Shown here in pieces: positions 16,705-23,447 of a stretch of DNA of 35,518 bases. The first letter of the stretch is position 1. Each line of letters starts with the position of its first letter. The translations under genes and the position numbers were made by a program. This DNA is from Pseudomonadota bacterium (GTDB lineage Bacteria; Myxococcota_A; Polyangia; Polyangiales; JAFGIB01), in assembly GCA_017881185.1 (NCBI GenBank), contig JADGRE010000034.1, positions 1 to 35,518 on the forward strand, given 5' to 3'. The notes beneath the pieces are model-generated. The model ran no database searches. It was not told where the DNA came from and saw only the letters and a list, made by a program, of their open reading frames with translations.

Positions 16705-16720
16705 AGCACATTACGTGCCA
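16705..16720 (-). promoter_or_regulatory. Sigma-54-type (-24/-12) promoter candidate for the polysaccharide operon
   Basis: On the minus strand this reads TGGCACGTAATGTGCT. It has the invariant GG and GC separated by exactly 10 bases and only one mismatch to the TGGCACG-N4-TTGCW core (G for the first T of the -12 box). The predicted start would be near 16694, about 70 nt before the ATG at 16623. The half-symmetry GCAC-N5-GTGC leaves a protein-binding palindrome as an alternative reading. Confidence 0.5.
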
Positions 16721-16802
16721 CTAGGAAAAGACAGAAAACTAGGCATATTCACCAAGTTTACTCGGCTGCGCCAGACTGTCCCCGAGCGACTTGTGCGAAA
16801 CG

Positions 16803-16819
16803 TTGCACGGGCCGTGCAA
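16803..16819. promoter_or_regulatory. Perfect palindrome TTGCACGGGCCGTGCAA
   Basis: Two 8-bp arms (TTGCACGG / CCGTGCAA) flank one central base. It lies about 85-100 bp upstream of the sigma-54-like element, the distance range at which enhancer-binding activators usually sit, and also upstream of the divergent CitE-like gene. It is therefore a candidate operator or enhancer site for either gene. Confidence 0.4.
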
Positions 16820-17093
16820 TCCCTCGTCGCTCGCGCGTAACTAGATTTTTACATCGACACAGCATTAACTGCAAGGCATCGACTGGCTCGGAAGCGAGCT
16901 CAGGTGAGAACGCGAGTTTCGTCTGCGCGACCGTGTTCAGCGCGCCGCGCCACAGGCCGGAACATCCGCACCGTGTTGATGCATCTGGTGGGTCCGAGCT
17001 GTGATCGTACCTGCACGCTAGACGTTACCGAGCGATCGAAAAACGGCCGGCTTCACCTCACTGCAGAACGTGCTATAGGCGCACCGCGCGCCG

Positions 17094-17153
17094 GCCTAGG
17101 CGGAGCCCGCCCAGCCTAGGCGGAGCCCATCCCGCCCAGCCCAGGCGGAGCCC
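17094..17153. repeat. Three near-identical 15-bp direct repeats upstream of the CitE-like gene
   Basis: GCCTAGGCGGAGCCC occurs at 17094-17108 and 17114-17128, and with one change (GCCCAGGCGGAGCCC) at 17139-17153. Each is separated by short GCCCA-type spacers, so the units start 20 and 25 bp apart. The block ends 19 bp before the ATG at 17173 and adjoins its ribosome-binding site (TAAGGAG, 17155-17161), so it lies in the leader or core promoter. It is too short and too few for a CRISPR array. Confidence 0.7.
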
Positions 17154-17172
17154 ATAAGGAGCCCCACCCCCA

Positions 17173-18165
17173 ATGACGACCCGCATCCATCCCAATCAGT
17201 CTCTGTTCGCAGGCGAGAAGCCGTTCCCGATCATCAACACCTGCGAACACTTCGCCGGCAGCGAGAAACTGATCGAAAAGGCGATGGATCTGCAGCAGAA
17301 GCTCGAAGGCATCTTCGACATCACGATGGACTGCGAGGACGGCGCCAAGACCGGCCAAGAGAAGCAGCACGCGGAGATGGTCGTGGCAATGGCCAAGTCG
17401 CCGAAGAACCTGCACAAGAAGGCGGGCGTTCGCATCCACGACTACACCAACGCGTGGTGGAAGCAGGACGTCGACATCTTGGTGCCGGGTGCGGGCGAGC
17501 AGCTGGCGTACATCACGATTCCCAAGCCCACCAAGGTGGCGCAGGTCGCCGAGCAGATCGCCTACATCCAGGAGGCCTGCAAGCAGGCCAACATCAAGCG
17601 CGAGATTCCCATCCACGTGCTCGTAGAGACGCACGGCGCCGTGCGCGACGCCTACGATATCGCAGCGCTGCCGTGGGTGCAGGTGCTCGACTTCGGTCTG
17701 ATGGACTTCGTCTCGGGCTTCCACGGTGCGGTCAGCGCCGACAACATGCGTTCGCCCGGACAGTTCGATCACCGCGCCATCTCGTACGCTAAGGCACGCA
17801 TGGTCTCGGCCTGCATGTGCAGCGGCGTGGTGCCGGCGCACAACGTCACGCTCGATCTCAAGAGCCAGTACCAGACCTTCGCGGATGCCTCGCGCGCCCG
17901 CAACGACTTCGGCTTCCTGCGCATGTGGTCGATCTACCCGCTGCAGATTCAGCCGATCGTCGACGCGATGAAGCCCAAGCACGACGAGGTCGAAGCGGCG
18001 GTCAACATCTTGCTCGCGGCACAGGACGCGAACTGGGGGCCCATCCAGTACGACGGCGAGCTACACGATCGTGCAACCTACCGTTACTTCTGGGAGCTGG
18101 TGCAGAAAGCCAAAGTGACTGGCGTCGCACTGCCCGAGGCCGCGATCCAGCGTTGGTTTGCGTGA
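17173..18165 (+). CDS. CitE/HpcH-HpaI family CoA-ester lyase-like protein
   Basis: A TIM-barrel enzyme of 330 residues in the citrate-lyase-beta/malyl-CoA lyase superfamily, which cleaves (or hydrolyses) beta-hydroxy-acyl-CoA esters with Mg2+. The expected landmarks are seen: ITMDCEDGAKTG (50-61), AGVRIHDYTN with the substrate-binding Arg87, HVLVETHGAV with the metal-ligand Glu152, and VLDFGLMDFVSGFHG with Asp173. The ATG at 17173 has TAAGGAG 11 bases upstream. The sequence is noticeably richer in Lys and Gln than its neighbours, which may reflect stronger conservation or an origin elsewhere. The EVE-domain gene follows 13 bp after the stop and is probably co-transcribed. The exact substrate is unknown. 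Confidence 0.87.
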   Translation: MTTRIHPNQSLFAGEKPFPIINTCEHFAGSEKLIEKAMDLQQKLEGIFDITMDCEDGAKTGQEKQHAEMVVAMAKSPKNLHKKAGVRIHDYTNAWWKQDVDILVPGAGEQLAYITIPKPTKVAQVAEQIAYIQEACKQANIKREIPIHVLVETHGAVRDAYDIAALPWVQVLDFGLMDFVSGFHGAVSADNMRSPGQFDHRAISYAKARMVSACMCSGVVPAHNVTLDLKSQYQTFADASRARNDFGFLRMWSIYPLQIQPIVDAMKPKHDEVEAAVNILLAAQDANWGPIQYDGELHDRATYRYFWELVQKAKVTGVALPEAAIQRWFA

Positions 18166-18178
18166 TCGGGCGAGCCTG

Positions 18179-18754
18179 ATGGCAGGCAAGCCCCCACACA
18201 AGTCAGCTGTACACAAGTCAGCTGTACACAAGTCGGCTGTACACAAGTCCGACGCGCGCAGCGAGACCACGCGCTCGACGCAGGCGCACTACTGGCTCAT
18301 GAAGAGTGAGCCGGACGTATTCTCGATCGATCATCTGGCGCGCATGAAACGCTCGCCTTGGGACGGCGTGCGCAACTACCAAGCGCGCAACCACATGCAG
18401 GCGATGCAGGTGGGCGATCTGGTGTTCTTCTACCACTCGAGCTGCGAGCCCAAGGGCATCGCGGGCCTGGCACGCGTGTGTAAGACGGCCTACCCGGATC
18501 ACACGCAGTTCGATCCGAACAGCGATCACTTCGACGCGGCCAGCAAGCCGGACGCGCCGCGCTGGTTCATGGTCGACGTCGAGATGGTGGAGAAGCTGCC
18601 CGCGGTGTTCAGCCTCGAGGAGCTCAAGCGAGATCCCAAGCTTGCGGACATGATGGTCGTGCGTAAAGGGGCACGGCTGTCCGTGCAGCCCGTGGAGGAG
18701 CGACACGCACGACATCTGCTGGTGCGGACGGGCGCCAAGCTGCGCCTGCGGTGA
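18179..18754 (+). CDS. EVE-domain protein (YTH/PUA-like fold) with N-terminal repeat tail
   Basis: A 191-residue protein. From about residue 37 it matches the EVE family (bacterial relatives of thymocyte nuclear protein 1): HYWLMKSEPDVFSIDHL, WDGVRNYQARNHMQAMQVGD, VFFYHSSCEPKGIAGLA, and FSLEELKRDPKLADMMVVRK. EVE domains are thought to bind modified bases in DNA or RNA. Most members start one to three residues before YWLMKSEP. Here a 36-residue basic tail precedes it, containing HKSAV repeated three times and a fourth HKS. The start is ATG 18179, with TTG 18158 as an alternative; neither has a clear ribosome site, so coupling to the upstream gene 13 bp away is likely. Confidence 0.88.
   Translation: MAGKPPHKSAVHKSAVHKSAVHKSDARSETTRSTQAHYWLMKSEPDVFSIDHLARMKRSPWDGVRNYQARNHMQAMQVGDLVFFYHSSCEPKGIAGLARVCKTAYPDHTQFDPNSDHFDAASKPDAPRWFMVDVEMVEKLPAVFSLEELKRDPKLADMMVVRKGARLSVQPVEERHARHLLVRTGAKLRLR
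18197..18250 (+). repeat. 15-bp coding minisatellite
   Basis: CACAAGTCAGCTGTA occurs three times in perfect tandem register (18197, 18212, 18227; one A-to-G change in the third), with a truncated fourth unit from 18242. Each unit codes for HKSAV. Because 15 is a multiple of three, copy-number change would alter tail length but not the reading frame. Confidence 0.9.
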
Positions 18755-18857
18755 GCTCGTGCCGGACTGAGTGGGTCGGCGACAGACATGTGTGGCGAAG
18801 CTCGTGTGACACACGCGCTTCATCGCGCGGCTATGCGGGTGCTATTGTTCCACGAGC

Positions 18858-21197
18858 GTGAGCGATACCAAGAAAGACCCGTCCACGGCTGCAGCGCCGC
18901 CACCCCCCCCGGCGCCGGCCGCGGCCCGCGTGCCGGCGCGCACGATGCTCGGCGTGGGTGTGAAGCCGCCGGTGCCGCCGTCCCCACCATCGCCCGTGGC
19001 CCGCGCCGCGCCAGTTGCCCCCCCCGCCGCCTCCTCCGCCACGTTCGCGAAGCCGATAGCAGCAACGGCTGCGCCACGCCCGAGCGTCGCACAAGCCGCG
19101 CCACCGCTTGCTGTGCAAGTCCCGGTGCCGCCGCCGTCAGCTGCCGCGCCGCCGAACGCGGCGAGCGCTGCCGATCCTGTCGCGATACCACACAGCGTGC
19201 TTCCCACGCGAGAGGTGCCAAAGCCCAGCGCGCTCTTCGATCTCGACACACCCAAGACCGGGAGCTTCGCGCGACCGGCCGCGGCGGCGCCCGCCGAAGC
19301 AGTGCCAGTTCCAGCCAAAGCTTCGCTCTTCGATCTCGACGCGCCCACGACGGGGACCATGCGGCGCGTCACGCATTCTGACCTGAAGGTGCCCGAACAG
19401 GTCGCGCAGCAACTGGTCGCTGCAGCTGCACCCGCGCCGAGCCCGCGCGAGCCCGAGGCGCCGGCCGAACCGGCCAGACGCAATCTGGCGCCGGACTACG
19501 ATCCCATCTCCGCCTTGTTCGGCCGCGCAGCAGACGCGGCCGGTGCCGATCTCTCGGCGCCCGCACAGAGCGCGGGTGCTTCGAGCGCAGCGGAGGGCGA
19601 CGCTGCCGGCGACGAGTTTGCCGACGATGCCGACTCATCCATCGACGCGATGGCGGAGCTAAGCTTCCCGGGCAGCTTGGGTGCCGACGTACCGTCACCC
19701 AGCGCGGTCGCCACGAACGCCGCTGACGGCGGCGGGGCTCGGCTGGCGGTGCAAGCGGCGCTCATGCGGGCCGGGGAAGAGTCCTTCGACCGAACGCTGC
19801 CCTTGCCGAAGCCAGGAGACTCGGTCGAGGAACGGCGCTCGCGGCTGGTGGGCCGCGTGAAGATCGCGCGAACGGCGTTCAAGGTGCTCGGTCACCTCGA
19901 CATGAGCGAAGACGAGCGTAAGGAGACGAGCGCGCTGTGGGGCGAGTACGAGAGCAAGCTCAAGGCCGCCATCGTCGCCCTGCCGGATGGCGCTGCAGTG
20001 CTCGGCAATGCCAAGCGAGACACGGCCGCCGTGCACCGCGTGCTACCGCGCGAAGCCCTCGACGAGCTGGAACGAGCAGCGACACGCATCGAAGAGCGGC
20101 TCTTGGCCATCGACGCGTACGTGCCGCAGGAGGCGTTCTGTGCCCGCATCAACAAGGACAAGCACCCGCCCAAGGTCCTCCTGCGCTATGCGCGCATGAT
20201 TGGGTCGCGCCGCTTCAGCGTTGGCTTTCGACGAGACCGTTTCGAATTCCTCGTGACCGAGTTGCTCACGGCCAAGGGCACCAATGGACTGCTTCGGCTC
20301 TTGCCCCGCGACAAGGCGAAGGCGGTACTGCAGCAGCTGCTGACGGGCTTGCCGCAGCCGAGCGACGAGAGTGCGAAGGAATCTGCCGTGGCGTACCTGC
20401 GCGAGCAGCTCGAACGCCTGTCGACCCTCGAGACCCACAAAGACTTCTTCGACAGTGGGTTCTTCATGGACGTGCATGGCTACAAGGTGTCGATGCGCGA
20501 GCATGCCACCAGCCCCGAGTTCCTGTACCTGAGCGTCGCGCTGAACGTCGAGATCCAAAACCGCATCGAGGGTTGGATCGCCACCATCGAAGGCCTGCAG
20601 AAAGCCAACCAGCTGTCGCAGGACGGACCGCCCCGGGAGTATCTGTACGGACAGCTGCGCGCTCAGGAAGAGTCCGTGCAGAGCGTGTTCGGCGGCTTCC
20701 GGCAACCGAAGGAACGGGCTGCGCAGCAAGCGCCGCAGCGACAGCAGGAACCCAAGGTCTCCGCGAAGACTGGCAAACGCAACGCGGTTCGCCAGACCAA
20801 GGGGTCGAGTGAGCTCGCGGAGCTGTTTCGCAACGAGATGCTGAAGCTCGCGGTGGCCGGTGTGGTGAGCTTACTGTCGTTAGGGTACGTGCTCTACGCC
20901 ACGGGCACGGTCAGCGTGACCGACAATGCCATCGACTACTACGAGAACGGTCGCATGGAGGCGCTTTCGCCGCTACTCGTGCGCGCGGTTTCGAGCGACC
21001 ACAAATTCGACGGCGTCTTCGAGCCGCACAAATGGCACGCGCTCGATGCGCACGCACGGCAGGACGCGGCCGACAGGCTCGCGGCGCAGCTGAAGGCGGC
21101 TGGCGTGAGCTCGGCGAACATCTCGAGCAACCGCGTGCTCGCCGTGACGATCGAACAGGGCCTGGTGTCTTTCGTGGACGAGGACCCTCAGCACTGA
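18858..21197 (+). CDS. Pro/Ala-rich single-pass membrane protein, unknown function
   Basis: A 779-residue protein starting at GTG 18858. Residues 1-330 are low-complexity and rich in Pro, Ala and acidic residues. They include a TMLG motif (29-32) of the kind recurring in myxobacterial signalling proteins, and two copies of a short motif: ALFDLDTPKTGSF (about 125) and SLFDLDAPTTGTM (about 156). Residues 330-640 look helical and folded, rich in Arg, Glu and Leu. One TM helix lies at about 661-683 (LAVAGVVSLLSLGYVLYATG), followed by a 95-residue C-terminal domain that should be periplasmic. No catalytic motif was seen. The cytoplasmic disordered arm with repeated motifs suggests an adaptor or scaffold; this is inference. 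The genes at either side give no clue. Confidence 0.75.
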   Translation: MSDTKKDPSTAAAPPPPPAPAAARVPARTMLGVGVKPPVPPSPPSPVARAAPVAPPAASSATFAKPIAATAAPRPSVAQAAPPLAVQVPVPPPSAAAPPNAASAADPVAIPHSVLPTREVPKPSALFDLDTPKTGSFARPAAAAPAEAVPVPAKASLFDLDAPTTGTMRRVTHSDLKVPEQVAQQLVAAAAPAPSPREPEAPAEPARRNLAPDYDPISALFGRAADAAGADLSAPAQSAGASSAAEGDAAGDEFADDADSSIDAMAELSFPGSLGADVPSPSAVATNAADGGGARLAVQAALMRAGEESFDRTLPLPKPGDSVEERRSRLVGRVKIARTAFKVLGHLDMSEDERKETSALWGEYESKLKAAIVALPDGAAVLGNAKRDTAAVHRVLPREALDELERAATRIEERLLAIDAYVPQEAFCARINKDKHPPKVLLRYARMIGSRRFSVGFRRDRFEFLVTELLTAKGTNGLLRLLPRDKAKAVLQQLLTGLPQPSDESAKESAVAYLREQLERLSTLETHKDFFDSGFFMDVHGYKVSMREHATSPEFLYLSVALNVEIQNRIEGWIATIEGLQKANQLSQDGPPREYLYGQLRAQEESVQSVFGGFRQPKERAAQQAPQRQQEPKVSAKTGKRNAVRQTKGSSELAELFRNEMLKLAVAGVVSLLSLGYVLYATGTVSVTDNAIDYYENGRMEALSPLLVRAVSSDHKFDGVFEPHKWHALDAHARQDAADRLAAQLKAAGVSSANISSNRVLAVTIEQGLVSFVDEDPQH

Positions 21198-21226
21198 CTT
21201 GACGCCGCGCGCGCCGCGTTCTGCGC

Positions 21227-21781
21227 CTACTCCAACTCGTTGCTCACGTAGAAACCGACCGAGTGGTACAACGTGTTGTTCGCGTTGTCCGAGCCGGCTG
21301 CCAACTCGAACAGACTGAAGGTGAGATCTCCATCGAGGTCGCCTTCCGCGCGAAAAGTGTAAAGCGTTTCGCCAGCCTTGTGCCCGCAGCTGCCGCCAGC
21401 CGCGGCCGGGCTGAAGGCGCTGTAGGAGTAGTACACGTAGTCGGCGATGCTGAACCCGAGCGCCTTGAACGTGACATCGGTGTTGTTGCTGAACGCTTGC
21501 TTGTCTTTCTTCGGCGTGGCGGGCCACGGGCCACCCGAGCTGACGATGCAGTACCCGGAGACGGTGGAGGTCTGGCCCTGGCCCGCGCGTTCGGCCGAGT
21601 AGTACGACGACGCGGCCTTGAACATCACATTGAGATTGTTCACCGACTCGCCGGTCTTGGCGCGATTGACCAGCTTGATGAAGGTCGGAATGGCAATCGC
21701 GGAGAGAATGCCAGCGATGGCTACGACGATCATCAGCTCGACCAAGGTGAAACCCCGCAGTGATCGGATACGCCTGCTCAT
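21227..21781 (-). CDS. Type IV pilin-like protein (class III signal)
   Basis: A 184-residue prepilin starting at ATG 21781, preceded by AAGGA at good spacing; the frame extends to 21934 but that part is leader. The 10-residue basic leader MSRRIRSLRG ends at the prepilin peptidase site, followed by FTLVELMIVVAIAGILSAIA with Glu at +5 and the standard hydrophobic helix. The globular part holds two well-separated cysteines (SGYCIVSSG and GGSCGHKAG) that may form a disulfide, and it ends YVSNELE. Length and the missing pilus-assembly neighbours fit either a major pilin or a minor or type II secretion pseudopilin; I cannot decide. It diverges from the beta-propeller gene. Confidence 0.9.
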   Translation of the reverse strand: MSRRIRSLRGFTLVELMIVVAIAGILSAIAIPTFIKLVNRAKTGESVNNLNVMFKAASSYYSAERAGQGQTSTVSGYCIVSSGGPWPATPKKDKQAFSNNTDVTFKALGFSIADYVYYSYSAFSPAAAGGSCGHKAGETLYTFRAEGDLDGDLTFSLFELAAGSDNANNTLYHSVGFYVSNELE

Positions 21782-22046
21782 GAACCGTCCTTCTGCGCGC
21801 AGCTCAGCGCCTATAACCGTCTTCGGATGATGCCCCCAATTGAGCACCTTCATGTTCCGTGCCAGGGCGCCAAATCCACGTCGCGGCCTGGCGCCACCCA
21901 GTCCGACATTTTTTGACAGCCCAGTGCGCCCCAAAGTGACAATCTATGTCTATCACGCTTCGCGAGCCGGTCCCACGTGCGTGATACACCTACTGGGCAT
22001 GATGCATCTCGAGCGTAGGGCGATGTGCGGCGAGTCCTTCCAACGG
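21782..22046. promoter_or_regulatory. Divergent region between pilin and beta-propeller genes with a partial -24 element
   Basis: On the minus strand 21864-21850 reads TGGCACGGAACATGA. The -24 part of a sigma-54 promoter is perfect, but the -12 GC is GA, so it is at best a weak site. Pilin genes in myxobacteria are often sigma-54-dependent, which is why it is recorded. On the plus strand TTGACA (21913-21918) is a perfect -35, but no -10 stands at 16-18 bp. The gap contains no gene. Confidence 0.3.
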
Positions 22047-23447
22047 ATGAGGGCCCGCGCGCAGCTCGGGCTACTCGGTGCATGCGGTGCGCTGCTCGTC
22101 GCCAGCGCGGCGCACGCGCACGATTCACCCTTCGGCACCGGCCTCTTCTTTCGCGACCCGCAGTTGCTCGTGCGCAGCAATCGCGGCCTGATCTGGAGCG
22201 CCGACGGCAAGAGCGGCTTCCAGCTGCTGTGCAACGAGGCGCTCGGCATCAACACCAGCGAAGTGCCCGGTATCGCTGCGCGCAGCGACGGCCGCTGGGT
22301 GATCGCGAGCTCGCACGGCGTGATGCTGGCGAGCGCCGACTTCTGCGCCTTGCAGCCCGTGGCGTCCCTCGATGCCGTGGCCGTGCCCGCGCTCGGCACC
22401 GATCCCAGCGACGCCCAGCGCTTGTATGCGAGCACCGGGCAATCGGGCATCGAGGACGGACTGTTCTTGAGCACGGATCAAGGAACGACCTTCGCGACCT
22501 ACGGCATGCATGCGCAGAACCGCGTCTACGACCACCTGCTCGTGTCGGCGCTCGATCCGACTTGGCTCGAGGTCTCGGGCTTGCGTCTGGCGCCCGACAT
22601 GGCGAGCTTCATCTACTTCTTCGGCTCGTCGACGGATCGCGGCGTGAGCTTCACTGCCCACGACTTCACGCTCGGCAGCATGGAATACGGGATCGCGCTG
22701 CTCGGCTTGCATCCGAAGACCCGCGGCACGCTGTTCGCGGCCGCGCTGGCCGACCAGACCAACGTCTCGCGCGACCGAATCATGCAGAGCACCGACTACG
22801 GTCAGAGCTGGAAAGACCTCGCGACCGTGCACCGCGTCGAAGCCTTCGCCAGCGACGACACGGGCAACACCCTGTGGGTCGGCGCCCGCGACGGTCTATG
22901 GCGCTCCGCCGATGCGGGCAAGACCTGGAAGCAGCTGCAAACCGACCCAGTGTATTGCCTGGCCAGGCGTGGTGGGCGGCTGTACCTGTGCGACTCGCAC
23001 ATGATCTTGGGCGGAGTGGGTTACTCCGACGACGGCGGGACCACCGTCACCTCGCTGCTCCGCTTCACGCAAGTCACCACCCAGGTTTCTTGCCCGTTCG
23101 ATTCGAAAGTCGCCATCGCGTGCTCGGGGGCGTGGGGCGACTGGCAGCGCGAGCTTGCGCAGGGCTTCGCGCCCGACGGCGGAGTCGCGCGAAGCGATGC
23201 GAGCGCGGGCAAGGCCGACGCTGGCCACTTGGCGACCGACGCCGGCAGTGCGCCCGACGGCGGTGGAATCAAGCCCGATGGCGGCGCGTCGGCGCCCCCA
23301 CAACGCGTGGGTTGCAGCTGTCGCGTTGCGGGTCAGGCGGGTGCCACGACGCAGCTGCCCCGGCTGTTTCGCGTGCTGGCCTTGCTCGCTGGACTCGGTG
23401 CCGTCCGCCGCTGGCGCCAACCACGAGGCAGGCTCCGCGCGAGCTAG
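22047..23447 (+). CDS. Secreted beta-propeller (BNR/Asp-box) protein with MYXO-CTERM-like tail
   Basis: Surface or secreted protein of 466 residues from ATG 22047 (ATG 22023 also possible). The signal peptide is LGLLGACGALLVASAAHA, cut before HDSPF. The body carries repeated Asp-box motifs typical of sialidase- or Vps10-like propellers: LFLSTDQGTTF, SSTDRGVSF, MQSTDYGQSW, LWRSADAGKTW and YSDDGGTTV. A Gly/Asp/Ala-rich stalk (about 380-420) follows. The tail is GCSCRVAG, a hydrophobic stretch (LFRVLALLAGLGAV) and an Arg-rich end, which matches the MYXO-CTERM sorting signal processed by myxosortases and anchored through the Cys. No sialidase catalytic set is visible, so a binding role is as likely. 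The stop overlaps the convergent gene's stop (CTAG, 23444-23447). Confidence 0.85.
   Translation: MRARAQLGLLGACGALLVASAAHAHDSPFGTGLFFRDPQLLVRSNRGLIWSADGKSGFQLLCNEALGINTSEVPGIAARSDGRWVIASSHGVMLASADFCALQPVASLDAVAVPALGTDPSDAQRLYASTGQSGIEDGLFLSTDQGTTFATYGMHAQNRVYDHLLVSALDPTWLEVSGLRLAPDMASFIYFFGSSTDRGVSFTAHDFTLGSMEYGIALLGLHPKTRGTLFAAALADQTNVSRDRIMQSTDYGQSWKDLATVHRVEAFASDDTGNTLWVGARDGLWRSADAGKTWKQLQTDPVYCLARRGGRLYLCDSHMILGGVGYSDDGGTTVTSLLRFTQVTTQVSCPFDSKVAIACSGAWGDWQRELAQGFAPDGGVARSDASAGKADAGHLATDAGSAPDGGGIKPDGGASAPPQRVGCSCRVAGQAGATTQLPRLFRVLALLAGLGAVRRWRQPRGRLRAS

Larger units (their letters stand above)
16624..17172. other. Large divergent intergenic region (polysaccharide operon / CitE-like gene)
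   Basis: This 549-bp gap is relatively AT-rich between about 16720 and 16890. It contains a sigma-54-type element for the leftward operon (16705-16720), a perfect palindrome (16803-16819) and a triple direct repeat next to the rightward gene (17094-17153). TATAGG at 17074-17079 preceded by TG is a weak extended -10 candidate for the rightward gene. The only open frame of note (16904-17119, plus) has no recognisable features and is not called a gene. Confidence 0.6.

Noticed and set aside
16904..17119. 71-codon gene upstream of the CitE-like gene
   Set aside because: Basic, low-complexity translation, no ribosome site, and it runs into the direct repeats.
17094..17153. Possible CRISPR array
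   Set aside because: Only three 15-bp units with 5-10 bp spacers and no cas genes; far below any CRISPR repeat size.
18197..18250. Phase-variation switch in the EVE gene
   Set aside because: The repeat unit is 15 bp, so gain or loss of units keeps the frame and cannot switch the gene off.
23444..23447. Overlapping convergent stop codons (CTAG)
   Set aside because: Real, but a common result of tight packing; no functional meaning inferred.
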